DNA from: an uncultured Bacteroidales bacterium
GTDB lineage: Bacteria; Bacteroidota; Bacteroidia; Bacteroidales; UBA932
Assembly: GCA_947168525.1 (NCBI GenBank)
Contig: CAMVMG010000017.1
Span: forward strand, 1 to 40,263
DNA: 40,263 nt
Reading direction: 5' to 3'
Of the stretch, positions 25,872 through 40,263 are shown piece after piece. How positions within the stretch are numbered: the first letter of the stretch is position 1; each line of letters opens with the position of its first letter. The notes beneath the pieces are model-generated. The model had not been told where the DNA came from, did no database searches, and saw nothing but the letters and a program-made list of their open reading frames with translations. The position numbers and the translations under genes are program-made.

Positions 25872-26930
25872 ATGAAAAACCGTTTTATACTGGGCATCGT
25901 ATTCATTGCCGTTATTCTGGCAGGATGCAGCAAACAGAATCCGGAAACAGCACCTGCAAAAGACTATTTTACTTTATGGAATCCCTGCGAATCCCTTACG
26001 GCCCTTCAAGAGTATGTACAGGATGTTACCAATCCTTCATCCAGGAATTTCATCAAAGTTGAAGACAGGATTGTCACTTTCGACATGGACGGTACGTTCA
26101 TCGGCGAGCTCTATCCCACTTATTTTGAATACAACATGCTGGAGTACCGTGCATTGGAGGACCCGACATACAAGGATATAGCTCCGGATGACGTAAAAGA
26201 GGCAGCCCAGGAAATCCGGGATTTCGTTCGGAACGGAAAGAAACTTCCCGACCATTTTGACATGAAGCATGCCCATGCGGCGGCCAAGGCCTATGCCGGG
26301 ATGACCCTCTCCGAATTTGACTCCTATGTAAAAACCTATGCGGCGACACCCGTCAATGGATTCACGGGAATGACTTATGGAGAGAGCTTTTACAAGCCCA
26401 TGCTGGAGATGTTCGATTATCTGGAAGACAACGACTTTACTTTCTACGTCATTTCCGGTTCTGACCGTTTCATCTGCCGCTCGTTGGTGGAGTCCTTAGG
26501 CATTGAACCCAACCGCGTGATCGGGATGGACGTTCGGCTGAAATCTGCAAACCAGGGAAACGAGGCCGGCGTCAACTACACCATGGGAAAGGAAGAGGAC
26601 CTGATCAGAACCGATGAGTTGATCATCAAGAACCTGAAGACCAACAAAGTCCTGCAGATAGCTCAAGAGATTGGGAAGGTTCCGGTCCTTTCCTTCGGGA
26701 ACACCAGCGGCGATGCCGCTATGCACAATTACTGCCTGAGCAATCCCGAATATAAATCAGCCGCTTTTATGCTCATCGCCGATGACCCGGATCGGGATCA
26801 TGCCAACCGGGAAAAAGGGCTGAAGATGGGTGAACAGTGGCGCGAAGCCGGTTACCACGTCATTTCCATGCGGGATGACTTCAAGACCATCTACGGGAAC
26901 GGTGTAAAAAAGGTTGATTTCACGTTCTGA
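25872..26930 (+). CDS. HAD-superfamily phosphatase lipoprotein
   Basis: This 352-residue protein has a lipoprotein signal ending at LAGC (Cys19), so it acts outside the cytoplasm. HAD motif I is FDMDGT, with the nucleophile Asp71 and acid/base Asp73; motif II is VISGS (Ser195); motif IV is GNTSGD (276-281). A long helical cap (about 85-170) sits between motifs I and II, as in phosphoserine phosphatase-like HAD enzymes. The motifs are complete, so it is probably an active phosphatase that releases phosphate from small molecules in the periplasm or at the surface. The substrate is unknown. It stands alone, convergent with the nucleosidase-like gene. Confidence 0.88.
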   Translation: MKNRFILGIVFIAVILAGCSKQNPETAPAKDYFTLWNPCESLTALQEYVQDVTNPSSRNFIKVEDRIVTFDMDGTFIGELYPTYFEYNMLEYRALEDPTYKDIAPDDVKEAAQEIRDFVRNGKKLPDHFDMKHAHAAAKAYAGMTLSEFDSYVKTYAATPVNGFTGMTYGESFYKPMLEMFDYLEDNDFTFYVISGSDRFICRSLVESLGIEPNRVIGMDVRLKSANQGNEAGVNYTMGKEEDLIRTDELIIKNLKTNKVLQIAQEIGKVPVLSFGNTSGDAAMHNYCLSNPEYKSAAFMLIADDPDRDHANREKGLKMGEQWREAGYHVISMRDDFKTIYGNGVKKVDFTF

Positions 26931-26960
26931 AAAATCTCCCTTCCTTGATTTTCAGTTTTG
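26927..26960 (+). terminator. Terminator overlapping the HAD gene stop codon
   Basis: CTGAAAA (26927-26933) pairs with TTTTCAG (26949-26955), followed by TTTTG. It includes the TGA stop and reaches into the end of the convergent gene. Confidence 0.5.
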
Positions 26961-27521
26961 TTTACAGGTATCAAGTAGATTTGTAAACCGGGTACGGATA
27001 TCGGAGAGGATGGAGCGCCAGTCCTTGAGGTTGCCGTCCAGGTTGTCGGAGACGGCCTTGAGGCAGTAGAACGGAATACCATATATCCTGCAGAACTGCG
27101 CGGCGGCATAGGCTTCCATGTCAAACAGATCGTACTGCTCAGAAAGTGCTTTCACCTGCTGCGGAGAGAAGGTTTGTGTACTCATGAAATAGTCCCCTGA
27201 AAAGATGCTGGCACCCTCTCCAGGCAGTTCTATGCAGTCCTCGACAAGTTCGCAGCCGCCGTTGACGATGCGGGTACAGTTGACGATGGTCCCGATGGGG
27301 TATTTTGCCGAGCCGGCGCTGCCGATGTTCAGGACCACGGGGTTGCATCCTTCTGGCAGGGACGCATGCCATTTTACGAGGGTGCTGAACATCCGCATCT
27401 TCCCCATTCCGGTAATTACCACGGGAAAGGGGACATCGGACGGAGATATCTCCCCCTCGTCTGCCACGAAAAGGGTGACATCCCTGTCCTTCAGTTGTTC
27501 CAATACTTTATTAACAGTCAT
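26952..27521 (-). CDS. Phosphorylase-superfamily nucleosidase-like protein
   Basis: This 189-residue cytoplasmic protein belongs to the nucleoside phosphorylase/MTAN superfamily. It shows the NIGSAG segment at 65-70 (compare NVGTAGG in MTAN), FDMEAYA at 133-139 with the ribose-binding Glu136, and SDNLDG at 158-163 with the base-contacting Asp159. It is about 40 residues shorter than usual MTAN; the N-terminal strand with the catalytic Glu region is reduced. It probably hydrolyses an N-ribosyl bond, for example in methylthioadenosine or S-adenosylhomocysteine, or futalosine, but the exact substrate is open. It lies downstream of the rpoC terminator. Confidence 0.82.
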   Translation of the reverse strand: MTVNKVLEQLKDRDVTLFVADEGEISPSDVPFPVVITGMGKMRMFSTLVKWHASLPEGCNPVVLNIGSAGSAKYPIGTIVNCTRIVNGGCELVEDCIELPGEGASIFSGDYFMSTQTFSPQQVKALSEQYDLFDMEAYAAAQFCRIYGIPFYCLKAVSDNLDGNLKDWRSILSDIRTRFTNLLDTCKQN

Positions 27522-27575
27522 TTCTGAACTTGGCTTTATTACATTTCAGAAGAATACAGTTCTCCTTTAAACAAG

Positions 27576-27607
27576 AAAAAACTGGAGTTATTGGCTCCAG
27601 TTTTTTT
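27576..27607. terminator. Bidirectional terminator after rpoC
   Basis: ACTGGAG (27581-27587) pairs with CTCCAGT (27595-27601), with A-runs before and T-runs after, so it can act in both directions. On the minus strand it ends the ribosomal protein-RNA polymerase operon. Confidence 0.85.
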
Positions 27608-27622
27608 CTTGTTGCTATACCA

Positions 27623-31915
<4,293 letters not shown>

Positions 31916-31942
31916 AGTCTTTTCCTTTCTATTTGTCCATGA

Positions 31943-34900
31943 TTAGTCCAACGTGACCTTGAGGCCCAGGCCGCGGAGCTCGTGCAGCAGCACGTTCAGC
32001 GACTCGGGGATACCGGGAGTGGGCATCGGGTCGCCCTTTACGATGGCTTCGTAGGTCTTGGACCGTCCGTTGACATCGTCGGACTTCACGGTGAGAATCT
32101 CCTGGAGGGCATTGGCGGCACCGTAGGCCTCGAGGGCCCAGACTTCCATCTCACCAAAACGCTGGCCGCCGAACTGGGCTTTACCGCCCAGAGGCTGCTG
32201 GGTGATGAGGGAGTACGGGCCGATTGAACGGGCATGCATCTTGTCGTCCACCATGTGGCCCAGCTTGATCATGTAGATGACACCCACGGTTGCGGGCTGG
32301 TCGAACCAGTCTCCGGTACCGCCGTCGCGAAGACGGGTTTTACCGAAGCGAGGCACGCCGGCCTTGTCCGTGTAGGCACAAATCTCGTCGATGGAGGCAC
32401 CGTCGAAGATGGGTGTGGAGAACTTCAGGCCCAACTCTCGGCCGGCCCAGCCGAGCACGGTCTCGTAAATCTGGCCCAGGTTCATACGGGAAGGCACACC
32501 CAGCGGGTTCAGGACAATGTCCACCGGAGTTCCGTCCTCGAGGAACGGCATATCCTCCTGGCGCACGATCTTGGCCACGATACCCTTGTTACCATGACGG
32601 CCGGCCATCTTGTCACCAACGGTAATCTTGCGCTTTTTGGCGATATACACCTTGGCAATCTGCATTACACCGTTGGGGAGCTCGTCGCCCACCTTGATCT
32701 TGTCCAGCTCGCGCTTGGAACGGGTCTCGGCCTCTTTATGGGCGATGCAGTAACCGCTGATGAGGTCACGGACCATCTGGGCGGTCTTGGCATCGCTCAC
32801 CCACTTGGAGGTGGAGATGTTCTGGTAATCGGCATCCTTGAGGCCCTGGATGGTGAACTCCTTGCCTTTCGGGAAGATCTCCACGCCGTAAAGGTCGCTC
32901 ACGCCGGCACTCTTCTTGCCGCTCACCAGGCTCCAGAGTTTCTCGATGAAACCGGCGCGGAGTTTTTCGGCCTGGGCCGCAAACTCTTCCTGTTTGATCT
33001 CGATGCGGGTCTTCTGCTCGTTCTTGGAGCCGCGCTTGCCGGTTTCCTTGGACACCTTGGCATACAGGGCGGTCTTGATTACGGTGCCGCTCAGGGAAGG
33101 ATTGGCCTTCAGGGATGCATCCTTCACATCGCCAGCCTTGTCGCCGAAGATGGCCTTGAGCAGTTTCTCTTCCGGGGAAGGATCACTCTCGCCCTTCGGG
33201 GTAATCTTGCCGATCATGATGTCACCGGGCTCGATATGGGCGCCGATGCGCACGATACCGTCCTTGTCCAGATCCTTGGTGGCATCCTCGCTCACGTTGG
33301 GGATATCGGAGGTGAGTTCCTCCATGCCGCGCTTGGTCTCGCGGACCTCGGTGAGGTATTCGTCCACATGGATGGAAGTGAGCACATCCCACTTTACCAT
33401 TTCCTCGCTGAGGACAATGGCGTCTTCGTAGTTGTAACCCTTCCAGGGCATGAAGGCAACCATCAGGTTGCGTCCCAGGGCCAGCTCTCCGTTCTGGGTG
33501 GCGTAGCCCTCAGTGAGCACCTGGCCGGCCTTCACACTGTCTCCCTTGCGGACAAGGGGCTTGAGCATGATGGTGGTACTCTGGTTGGTCCTGCGGTAGA
33601 TGGGAAGCTTGTACACGGTCTCTTCCGGCTGGAAGCTGACAAACTTCTCGTCTTCGGTACGCTGGTATTTTACATGGATCTCGTTGGCATCCACATAGGT
33701 GACAACACCTTCACGCTCGGCGATGACCTGGGTACGGGAGTCGATGCAGACGCGCTCCTCCAGGCCGGTGCCCACGATGGGGCTCTCCGGACTCAGCAGC
33801 GGAACGGCCTGACGCATCATGTTGGCACCCATCAGGGCGCGGTGTGCGTCGTCGTGCTCCAGGAACGGAATCAGGGAAGCAGCCACCGAAGCCATCTGGT
33901 TGGGGGCTACGTCCATGTAGTTCACCTCTTCCTTGGTGACCAGCGGGAAATCTGCCTCAAGACGGCACTGGATACGGTCGTCCAGGAGCTGTCCGTCGTC
34001 GGCCATACCCACATTGGCAAGAGCCACATGCTGGTTCTCCTCTTCCTCGGCGCTCATGTACTTCCAGCCGGTGTCGGAAAGATCCACCTTTCCGTCATGT
34101 ACCTCGCGGTACGGGGTTTCGATGAAGCCCAGCGAGTTGATGCGGGCATACACGCACAGGGAGCTGATAAGGCCGATATTCGGACCTTCCGGAGACTCGA
34201 TCGGGCACAGGCGGCCGTAGTGCGTATAGTGCACGTCGCGGACCTCGAAGCCGGCCCTGTCGCGGGACAGACCGCCGGGACCGAGGGCGCTCAGACGGCG
34301 CTTGTGCGTAATCTCGGCCAGCGGGTTGGTCTGGTCCATAAACTGGGACAGCTGGCTGGTCCCGAAGAAGGAATTAATCACCGAAGACAGCGTCTTGGCA
34401 TTGATCAGGTCGATGGGGTTGAACTGCTCGCTGTCGCGTACATTCATCCGTTCGCGGATGGTACGGGCCATACGGGACAGGCCCACGCTGAACTGGTTGG
34501 CGAGCTGCTCGCCCACGGTGCGCACGCGGCGATTGGACAGATGGTCGATATCGTCCACCGTTGCGCGGGAATTGATAAGCTGGATCAGGTATTTGATAAT
34601 CTCCACGATATCCGTGTTGGTGAGCACGCGTACGCCGGGATCCGTATCCAGCTTCAGTTTCTTGTTGAGCCGGTAGCGGCCTACGCTGCCAAGGTCGTAG
34701 CGCTTCTCGCTGAAGAAGAGCTTGTCGATGACATCGCGGGCGGTGGCCTCATCCGGTGGTTCGGAATTGCGAAGCTGTTTGTAGATATAGTTCACAGCCT
34801 CGATTTCCGTATTGGTAGGGTCTTTCTGCAGGGTGTTGTAGATGATGGAGTTCTCTGCAGAGACTGCCTCGTCTTTCTGAAGCAGAATGGTCTTTACATC

Positions 34901-35761
34901 CGTATCGGCAATGCGGGCGATGGTGTCGTCGTTAAGTACCTCGCCGCGTTCCACAATCGCGATGGTCCGCTCAATAGGAATCACTTCGCCGGTGTCCTCG
35001 TCCTCGAAATCCTCAATCCAGGTCTTGAGCACGTTGGCAGCCAGGAAACGGCCCTCGTTCTCCTTGAGGAGGGCGGGGTCAGAAGCTACTTCGTCGGCCA
35101 GGCCGAAACGGTCCAGGATGTCCTTGTCCGAGCTGTAGCCGATGGCCCTCAGGAGCGTAGTGACAGGCAGCTTCTTCTTACGGTCGATGTAGGCGTACAT
35201 CACATTGTTGATGTCCGTCGCGAACTCGATCCAGGAGCCCTTGAAGGGGATGATACGGGCGCTGTAGAGCTTGGTGCCGTTGGCATGCATGCTCTGGTCG
35301 AAGAAAACGCCCGGTGAGCGGTGAAGCTGCGAAACGATAATTCTCTCGGAGCCGTTGATGATGAACGTACCGGCGGGAGTCATGTAGGGGATGTTCCCGA
35401 GATATACGTCCTGCACGCGGGTGTCGAAGTCCTCGTGCTCCGGGTCCGTGCATGAAAGGCGGAGTTTAGCCTTCAGAGGGACATTGTAGGTGAGCCCTCT
35501 CTCAAGACACTCTTCGATTGAATACTGCGGCGGATCGATAAAATAATCGATGAAGGTGAGCTCATAATTGTTGCGCGTGTCTTCAATCGGAAAAATTTCC
35601 TGGAACACCTGGAAGAGACCTTCGCTGCGGCGGCTGTCCGGAGTGGTTTCCAGCTGGAAGAAATCCTTGAAAGATTTCAGCTGGACATCCAGAAGGTCAG
35701 GATATTCCAGAATTTTGGATGTTGCGAAGTTAATTCGCTTATTGCTAGTCTCAGTAGACAT
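31943..35761 (-). CDS. rpoB: DNA-directed RNA polymerase subunit beta
   Basis: This is the 1272-residue beta subunit. The rifampicin cluster (about 469-500) has [20 protein letters not shown] and then RLSALGPGG, the normal sensitive-type sequence with no classical resistance substitution visible. The C-terminal MAGRHGNKG segment is intact. It lies between rplL, from which it is separated by a hairpin, and rpoC. Confidence 0.99.
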   Translation of the reverse strand: MSTETSNKRINFATSKILEYPDLLDVQLKSFKDFFQLETTPDSRRSEGLFQVFQEIFPIEDTRNNYELTFIDYFIDPPQYSIEECLERGLTYNVPLKAKLRLSCTDPEHEDFDTRVQDVYLGNIPYMTPAGTFIINGSERIIVSQLHRSPGVFFDQSMHANGTKLYSARIIPFKGSWIEFATDINNVMYAYIDRKKKLPVTTLLRAIGYSSDKDILDRFGLADEVASDPALLKENEGRFLAANVLKTWIEDFEDEDTGEVIPIERTIAIVERGEVLNDDTIARIADTDVKTILLQKDEAVSAENSIIYNTLQKDPTNTEIEAVNYIYKQLRNSEPPDEATARDVIDKLFFSEKRYDLGSVGRYRLNKKLKLDTDPGVRVLTNTDIVEIIKYLIQLINSRATVDDIDHLSNRRVRTVGEQLANQFSVGLSRMARTIRERMNVRDSEQFNPIDLINAKTLSSVINSFFGTSQLSQFMDQTNPLAEITHKRRLSALGPGGLSRDRAGFEVRDVHYTHYGRLCPIESPEGPNIGLISSLCVYARINSLGFIETPYREVHDGKVDLSDTGWKYMSAEEEENQHVALANVGMADDGQLLDDRIQCRLEADFPLVTKEEVNYMDVAPNQMASVAASLIPFLEHDDAHRALMGANMMRQAVPLLSPESPIVGTGLEERVCIDSRTQVIAEREGVVTYVDANEIHVKYQRTEDEKFVSFQPEETVYKLPIYRRTNQSTTIMLKPLVRKGDSVKAGQVLTEGYATQNGELALGRNLMVAFMPWKGYNYEDAIVLSEEMVKWDVLTSIHVDEYLTEVRETKRGMEELTSDIPNVSEDATKDLDKDGIVRIGAHIEPGDIMIGKITPKGESDPSPEEKLLKAIFGDKAGDVKDASLKANPSLSGTVIKTALYAKVSKETGKRGSKNEQKTRIEIKQEEFAAQAEKLRAGFIEKLWSLVSGKKSAGVSDLYGVEIFPKGKEFTIQGLKDADYQNISTSKWVSDAKTAQMVRDLISGYCIAHKEAETRSKRELDKIKVGDELPNGVMQIAKVYIAKKRKITVGDKMAGRHGNKGIVAKIVRQEDMPFLEDGTPVDIVLNPLGVPSRMNLGQIYETVLGWAGRELGLKFSTPIFDGASIDEICAYTDKAGVPRFGKTRLRDGGTGDWFDQPATVGVIYMIKLGHMVDDKMHARSIGPYSLITQQPLGGKAQFGGQRFGEMEVWALEAYGAANALQEILTVKSDDVNGRSKTYEAIVKGDPMPTPGIPESLNVLLHELRGLGLKVTLD

Positions 35762-35794
35762 GTTCTGCCTTCGTTTGGGGGAAAAATTTTAAGA

Positions 35795-35832
35795 CGGAAA
35801 AAAGGTTTAGAGCCTACTATGGGCTCTAAACC
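35795..35832 (-). terminator. Attenuator-like hairpin between rplL and rpoB
   Basis: GGTTTAGAGCC (35832-35822) and GGCTCTAAACC (35814-35804) form a perfect 11-bp stem with a 7-base loop, followed on the minus strand by TTTTTTCCG. Just upstream (35857-35843) CTCCC/GGGAG forms a second, smaller stem. An attenuator in this gap is known in Escherichia coli; its presence here would lower rpoBC relative to the ribosomal proteins. Confidence 0.75.
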
Positions 35833-35867
35833 TGTGTAGGGACTCCCATATAGGGAGCGGGAAGAAC

Positions 35868-36245
35868 TTACTTGAGTTCTACCTCGGCGCCGGCTTCCTC
35901 GAGGGCAGCCTTCAGGGCCTCGGCCTCAGCCTTGGAGACCTTCTCCTTGACGGCGACGGGAGCCTTGTCAACCAGTTCCTTGGCCTCTTTCAGACCAAGA
36001 CCGGCATTCTCCTTAACGGCCTTGATGACCTGAAGCTTAGCCTGACCGGCGCTGGTGAGGATCACGTCGAACTCGGTCTGCTCGGCGGGAGCGGCGGCTT
36101 CGGCGCCAGCGGCGGGAGCGGCGACTGCAACAGCTGCAGCAGCGGGCTCAATACCATATTCTTCCTTCAGGATCTTAGCAAGTTCCTGGACATCTTTGAC
36201 GGTGAGGTTCACAAGTTCCTCTGCGAGTTTTTTAACGTCTGCCAT
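35868..36245 (-). CDS. rplL: Ribosomal protein bL12 (L7/L12)
   Basis: This 125-residue stalk protein recruits translation factors. It has an N-terminal dimerisation helix, an Ala-rich hinge with repeated Ala-Ala-Pro (about 38-55), and a C-terminal domain with [21 protein letters not shown]. It is 27 bases after rplJ. Confidence 0.98.
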   Translation of the reverse strand: MADVKKLAEELVNLTVKDVQELAKILKEEYGIEPAAAAVAVAAPAAGAEAAAPAEQTEFDVILTSAGQAKLQVIKAVKENAGLGLKEAKELVDKAPVAVKEKVSKAEAEALKAALEEAGAEVELK

Positions 36246-36272
36246 AATTGTAAATATTTAAAATTGTTATTA

Positions 36273-36803
36273 CTAGTTTTTCTTTTCTTCCATGGTCTTG
36301 AGGACTCCGGCGATGGTCTGGCCACCGGCGTTCTGCAGGGCGGAGATAACGTTCTGCACCGGGGACTGGAGCATGCCGATAATCTGGCCGATGAGTTCCT
36401 CGCGAGACTTGATATTGATAAGGGCTTCCAGTTTGTCAGCACCCACGAAAGCGCACTCCTGCACGTATGCAGCCTTGAGAGCGGGCTTTTCGCTACCAGC
36501 CTTGTTGTACTTCTTGATGAGCTTGGCGGGAACGGCCGGAGCTTCGGTGTACATCAGGGCGGTGTTGCCTTCCAGGGCGGGGACAAGGGCCTCGAGCTCA
36601 GCGTTCTGGGCGTCCTTGATCACCTTGTGGAGAAGGGTGTTCTTGACAACGGTAAGTTTAATCCCTTCATTGAAGCAGTCGCGGCGCAGAGCAGCGGTGT
36701 CACCGGCGTTCAGGCCGGCGATGTCTACTACGTAGAAGTTGGGGTACTGGGCCATATTGGCCTTGATGGCCTCGATAACCTGTGCTTTCAATTCCTTTTT
36801 CAT
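36273..36803 (-). CDS. rplJ: Ribosomal protein uL10
   Basis: This 176-residue protein is the base of the ribosomal stalk and binds L12 dimers through its C-terminal helix. It has the YPNFYVVDIAGL start and a KNTLLHKVI segment typical of the family. Only 19 bases separate it from rplA, so there is little room for a separate leader. Confidence 0.98.
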   Translation of the reverse strand: MKKELKAQVIEAIKANMAQYPNFYVVDIAGLNAGDTAALRRDCFNEGIKLTVVKNTLLHKVIKDAQNAELEALVPALEGNTALMYTEAPAVPAKLIKKYNKAGSEKPALKAAYVQECAFVGADKLEALINIKSREELIGQIIGMLQSPVQNVISALQNAGGQTIAGVLKTMEEKKN

Positions 36804-36822
36804 TTCTCGTTCCTCCTACAGA

Positions 36823-37521
36823 TTATTCGGCCGTGAAGCCTTTGGTGTCAATCTTAACAGCCGGGCTCATGGTGGTGCACAGGGTGCAAGCCTTGAAATA
36901 GGTGCCCTTGAGCGTCTGAGGCTTAAGCTTGAGGACGGCAGAGACAAAAGCACGGGCGTTCTCCTCGATCTGCTGGGCAGAGAAGGAAGCCTTGCCGATA
37001 GCGGCATGGATAATGCCGGTCTTGTCCACCTTGAAGTCAATCTTACCACCCTTCACATCCTTGACGGCGGCGCCGATTTCCATGGTCACGGTGCCGGTCT
37101 TGGGGTTCGGCATCAGGCCGCGGGGGCCCAGGATACGGCCGATCTGGCCCACTTTGGCCATCACGGAAGGAGTACAGATGATTACATCCACATCGGTCCA
37201 ACCGTCTTTGATTTTCTGGATATAGTCGTCCAGACCGACATAGTCTGCGCCTGCTTCCTTGGCCTCGTTCTCCTTGTCGGGAGTGCAGAGCACCAGGACG
37301 CGGGTAACTTTACCGGTTCCGTTGGGAAGGGTGACAACGCCACGGATCATCTGGTTAGCCTTACGAGGGTCTACACCCAGATTGGTGGTGATTTCGACGG
37401 AAGAGTCGAACTTGGTGTAGGTAATCTCCTTCAGAAGCGCGCAAGCATCGGCGAGGGAGTAAACCTGCGTCTTGTCATACTTGGCAAGGACGGCTTTCTG
37501 GTTTTTGGTCAATTTGCTCAT
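36823..37521 (-). CDS. rplA: Ribosomal protein uL1
   Basis: This 232-residue protein forms the L1 stalk of the large subunit. Conserved segments include [20 protein letters not shown] and GKIDFKVDK. In other bacteria L1 represses translation of the rplK-rplA mRNA; no site is identified here. It is 15 bases after rplK. Confidence 0.98.
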   Translation of the reverse strand: MSKLTKNQKAVLAKYDKTQVYSLADACALLKEITYTKFDSSVEITTNLGVDPRKANQMIRGVVTLPNGTGKVTRVLVLCTPDKENEAKEAGADYVGLDDYIQKIKDGWTDVDVIICTPSVMAKVGQIGRILGPRGLMPNPKTGTVTMEIGAAVKDVKGGKIDFKVDKTGIIHAAIGKASFSAQQIEENARAFVSAVLKLKPQTLKGTYFKACTLCTTMSPAVKIDTKGFTAE

Positions 37522-37536
37522 AACTGCTGCGTGTTT

Positions 37537-37980
37537 TTAAAGGTTCTCGGGAAATTCGCCTTCCACCTTGATACCCATGGAACGGGCGGTACCGGCAACC
37601 ATCCTCATTGCGCTGGCAATGGTGAATGCATTGAGGTCCGGCATCTTGGACTGGGCAATCTCTTTCACCTGGTCCCAGGTTACGCTTGCCACTTTATTAC
37701 GGTTGGGCTCACCGGAAGCCTTGCTGATCTTGGCGGCTTCCTTGAGGGATACGGCCACAGGGGGCTGCTTGACCTCGAACGAGAAGGACTTGTCGGAGTA
37801 CACCGTGATCACCACAGGGAGGACCTTGCCGGCCTGATCCTGGGTGCGGGCGTTGAACTGCTTGCAGAAGTCCATGATGTTGAGGCCCTTGGAACCAAGT
37901 GCAGGTCCCACCGGGGGCGCAGGATTCGCTGCTCCGCCTTTAATCTGGAGCTTGATGAATCCGGTAACTTCTTTTGCCAT
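37537..37980 (-). CDS. rplK: Ribosomal protein uL11
   Basis: This 147-residue protein binds the GTPase-associated region of 23S rRNA. It shows the [10 protein letters not shown] motif with the following [10 protein letters not shown], and the GTARSMGI C-terminal segment. It lies 7 bases after nusG. Confidence 0.98.
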   Translation of the reverse strand: MAKEVTGFIKLQIKGGAANPAPPVGPALGSKGLNIMDFCKQFNARTQDQAGKVLPVVITVYSDKSFSFEVKQPPVAVSLKEAAKISKASGEPNRNKVASVTWDQVKEIAQSKMPDLNAFTIASAMRMVAGTARSMGIKVEGEFPENL

Positions 37981-37987
37981 AGTTAAA

Positions 37988-38551
37988 TTACTCTTTAGTT
38001 ACTTGTGTAAAGCTGAGTTCCAGAAGGGTCTTTCTTCCGAAGATCACAACTACTACCTTGAGTTTGCTCCGCTCCTGGAGAATATCTTCCACAGTGCCAC
38101 TGAAACCGCTGAACGGACCGTCCGTGATGCGGACGCTCTCGCCAACAGTGAAATTAACCTCTGTTTCGGCTGCATTGACTGCGTTCTCGTCCTGGACACC
38201 GAGGATGCGCTGGGCTTCCTCGTCGCGGATGGGAACGGGGACACGTTCGGTGGGACCGTTGCCGGTTTTCTCTGTCAGGAAACCGGACATGCCGGGGATG
38301 CCGTTGCGAATCACGTACTCCAAGTCCGGATTCAGTTCCGCGTGGATAAGGACATAGCCCGGGAAGAGGAGTCTTTCCACCTCTTTCCGTTTGCCGTTCT
38401 TGGTGACAATTTCTTTCTTGACCGGCACAAGAACCTGATCCACAATTGCTTGCAGATCAGCGTGTCTTTCAATTTCTTTAACCAGATATTCGGCGGCTTT
38501 CTTTTCCTTGGTTCCCGCGGTACGCAGCACGTACCATTTCTTGTCAGCCAT
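37988..38551 (-). CDS. nusG: Transcription elongation factor NusG
   Basis: This 187-residue factor contacts RNA polymerase through its NGN domain (N-terminal [14 protein letters not shown], and [11 protein letters not shown]) and other partners through a C-terminal KOW domain ([18 protein letters not shown]). It lies 16 bases after secE, the usual arrangement. Length is typical of Bacteroidota NusG. Confidence 0.98.
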   Translation of the reverse strand: MADKKWYVLRTAGTKEKKAAEYLVKEIERHADLQAIVDQVLVPVKKEIVTKNGKRKEVERLLFPGYVLIHAELNPDLEYVIRNGIPGMSGFLTEKTGNGPTERVPVPIRDEEAQRILGVQDENAVNAAETEVNFTVGESVRITDGPFSGFSGTVEDILQERSKLKVVVVIFGRKTLLELSFTQVTKE

Positions 38552-38567
38552 AAGGTTTATGAATCAG

Positions 38568-38756
38568 TTACAGTGCGTAAATAAACTCCATCAAATGCTG
38601 GAAAGCAAAGTCAATCAGGAATACGACCACGGCAAGGACCAAAGTGGCCACCAGGACCAGCAGTGCAGACTCCTGCAACTTCTGCCAAGTGGGCCAGGTC
38701 ACTTTCTTCGTGAGCTCCTGATAACACTCTTTCAGATAGTTAATGAACTTTCTCAT
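38568..38756 (-). CDS. secE: Preprotein translocase subunit SecE
   Basis: This 62-residue single-span protein has the amphipathic VTWPTWQKLQESALLV segment and one transmembrane helix, as in short bacterial SecE. It stabilises SecY in the inner membrane. It follows tRNA-Trp by 87 bases and precedes nusG. Confidence 0.96.
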   Translation of the reverse strand: MRKFINYLKECYQELTKKVTWPTWQKLQESALLVLVATLVLAVVVFLIDFAFQHLMEFIYAL

Positions 38757-38843
38757 CTTTGCTTACAATGGACCGGGGGAAAATTGGAAGCGGGAATCCT
38801 CCAGTCTAACGTTAAACATTTACCAAATCGTAACCTTTGATAT

Positions 38844-38917
38844 TGGCAGGGGAAGCAGGATTCGAACCCACATCTACGGTTTTGGAGACCGCTGAACTAC
38901 CCTTGTTCTATTCCCCT
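38844..38917 (-). tRNA. tRNA-Trp (anticodon CCA)
   Basis: On the minus strand AGGGGAA (38917-38911) pairs with TTCCCCT (38854-38848). The anticodon loop CTCCAAA gives anticodon CCA, and the T arm has GTTCGAATC. The 3' sequence GCCA suggests an encoded CCA end. It lies between tuf and secE, its usual place in Bacteroidota. Confidence 0.96.
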
Positions 38918-38923
38918 GTGTAA

Positions 38924-38949
38924 GTGAGAGCCCACGTCTGGGCCCTCAC
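38924..38949 (-). repeat. Hairpin between tuf and tRNA-Trp
   Basis: GTGAGAGCCCA (38924-38934) and TGGGCCCTCAC (38939-38949) form a stem of about 11 bp with one mismatch and a 4-base loop. There is no U-run on the minus strand, so it may guide processing of the tuf-tRNA transcript. Confidence 0.55.
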
Positions 38950-38967
38950 TGTCGGATGGCTTAAGAA

Positions 38968-40161
38968 TTACTCAAGCACCTTGATTACCTGACCGGCACC
39001 CACAGTACGGCCACCTTCACGGATAGCGAACTGCAGACCTTCGTTCATGGCAACAGGAGTGATGAGCTTCACAGTGATTTCCACGTTATCGCCAGGCATC
39101 ACCATCTCTACACCGTCCGGGAGCATGATCTCACCGGTAACATCCAGGGTGCGGATGAAGAACTGGGGACGATAGTGATTGTGGAACGGGGTGTGACGAC
39201 CACCTTCCTCTTTCTTGAGGACGTAGATCTGAGCCTTGAACTCGGTGTGGGGAGTGATGGACTTGGGTTTGGCAACAACCTCACCACGCTTCACTTCCTT
39301 CTTGTCAACACCACGGAGGAGCAGACCTACATTGTCACCGGCCTCACCCTGAGGGAGGAGCTTGCGGAACATTTCCACACCGGTAACCACGGAGGTACGA
39401 GGCTCGTCACCGAAACCTACGAGCTCCACAGGGTCGTTCACGTGGATGGTACCGGACTCGATACGGCCAGTAACCACAGTACCACGGCCAGTGATGGAGA
39501 AGATATCCTCGATAGGCATCAGGAAGTCCTTGTCAACCAGACGCTCGGGCAGCGGGATGTACTCATCCACAGCGTCCATGAGCTCCATGACCTTGTCTTC
39601 CCAAACCTTCTCACCGTTCAGAGCACCCAGTGCAGAACCGCGGATGATAGGGCAGTTCTCATCGAAGCTGTAGAAAGCGAGGAGGTCGCGGATTTCCATC
39701 TCAACGAGGTCGAGCATTTCCTCATCGTCCACAAGATCCACCTTGTTCATGAACACAAGGATCTTCGGCACGTTAACCTGACGGGCGAGCAGGATGTGCT
39801 CACGGGTCTGGGGCATAGGGCCGTCGGTGGAAGCTACAACAAGGATAGCACCGTCCATCTGGGCAGCACCGGTAACCATGTTCTTCACATAGTCGGCGTG
39901 GCCAGGGCAGTCCACGTGAGCGTAGTGACGCTTGGCGGTCTCGTACTCGACGTGGGCGGTGTTGATGGTGATACCGCGCTCCTTCTCTTCCGGAGCGTTG
40001 TCGATCTGGTCGAAGGACTTCACCTTGTCGGCATTACCGGCGACGCGCTCGGCGAGCACCTTGGTAATGGCGGCGGTGAGGGTGGTCTTACCGTGGTCAA
40101 CGTGGCCGATGGTACCGATGTTGACATGCGGTTTGGTTCTCTGGAATGTTTCTTTTGCCAT
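38968..40161 (-). CDS. tuf: Elongation factor Tu
   Basis: This 397-residue GTPase carries aminoacyl-tRNA to the ribosome. G1 is GHVDHGKT (19-26), followed by DCPGHADY and NKVD. The kirromycin- and pulvomycin-contacting domains look normal. It lies between two tRNA genes in the usual Bacteroidota order. Confidence 0.99.
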   Translation of the reverse strand: MAKETFQRTKPHVNIGTIGHVDHGKTTLTAAITKVLAERVAGNADKVKSFDQIDNAPEEKERGITINTAHVEYETAKRHYAHVDCPGHADYVKNMVTGAAQMDGAILVVASTDGPMPQTREHILLARQVNVPKILVFMNKVDLVDDEEMLDLVEMEIRDLLAFYSFDENCPIIRGSALGALNGEKVWEDKVMELMDAVDEYIPLPERLVDKDFLMPIEDIFSITGRGTVVTGRIESGTIHVNDPVELVGFGDEPRTSVVTGVEMFRKLLPQGEAGDNVGLLLRGVDKKEVKRGEVVAKPKSITPHTEFKAQIYVLKKEEGGRHTPFHNHYRPQFFIRTLDVTGEIMLPDGVEMVMPGDNVEITVKLITPVAMNEGLQFAIREGGRTVGAGQVIKVLE

Positions 40162-40171
40162 AATTTTATCT

Positions 40172-40185
40172 ATTGTTTAAACAAT
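40172..40185. repeat. Perfect palindrome before tuf
   Basis: ATTGTTTAAACAAT is a 14-base perfect palindrome 10 bases before the tuf start codon. A hairpin GGGC/GCCC (40200-40211) lies just upstream of it. It may be an operator or part of a processing site. Confidence 0.4.
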
Positions 40186-40219
40186 TGTTGCTTGCTTAAG
40201 GGCGTTAGCCCAAAAAAAG

Positions 40220-40263
40220 AGCCGGTGATGGGAATTGAACTCATGACCTCATCCTTACCAAGG
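40220..40263 (-). tRNA. tRNA-Thr (anticodon GGT), 3' part only
   Basis: The minus strand starts inside the anticodon arm: loop TTGGTAA followed by GGATG gives anticodon GGT. Then a T arm with GTTCAATTC and the acceptor strand CACCGGC (40227-40221) with discriminator T. The 5' half lies beyond the window, and CCA is not encoded. Confidence 0.85.

Noticed and set aside
31943..35761. Possible rifampicin-resistance changes in rpoB
   Set aside because: The cluster at residues 469-500 has the usual sensitive-type residues.

Overview
The window looks like chromosomal DNA of a Bacteroidota species, most likely order Bacteroidales and gut-type. The signs are a SusC/SusD pair, several lipoproteins with Leu-Ser-Cys or Ala-Gly-Cys lipoboxes, DUF4249 and PorV/PorQ-type outer-membrane proteins, a type IX secretion C-terminal tail on a protease, and repeated promoters of the Bacteroidota form TTTG-N20-TAnnTTTG. 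The DNA is GC-rich in genes and AT-rich between them. I cannot name the genus.

Layout. (1) 1-209: a divergent promoter region; the leftward promoter is followed by a hairpin and a boxA-like motif, suggesting an rRNA operon just outside the window. (2) 210-1387: a pair of short chromate-transporter-family genes whose junction is made of a dispersed repeat. (3) 1392-5816 (minus): GH20 hexosaminidase lipoprotein, a COG0523/CobW metal GTPase and a polysaccharide flippase. (4) 5864-6577 (plus): a cyclophilin-type lipoprotein. (5) 6708-15991 (minus): a five-gene cluster reading SusC, SusD, an unknown lipoprotein, a subtilisin-like protease with a type IX tail, and a PorV/PorQ-like barrel. (6) 16275-24525 (minus): a tightly packed operon of a TonB-dependent receptor, a DUF4249 lipoprotein, an MG2/plug-like protein and a GH95 fucosidase. 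(7) 24674-25597 (plus): a second PorV/PorQ-like gene, divergent from the receptor operon. (8) tRNA-Ser, a HAD-family lipoprotein and a small nucleosidase-like gene. (9) 27623-40263 (minus): the conserved tRNA-Thr, tuf, tRNA-Trp, secE, nusG, rplK, rplA, rplJ, rplL, rpoB, rpoC block.

How the genes may work together. The 6.7-25.6 kb block is the accessory part. It holds two outer-membrane nutrient-uptake systems, each associated with a hydrolase (a secreted protease in one, an alpha-L-fucosidase in the other), and each next to a PorV/PorQ-like barrel. With the GH20 enzyme nearby, glycoprotein or mucin-type substrates are a reasonable but unproven guess. The right third is ordinary core machinery with no sign of disruption.
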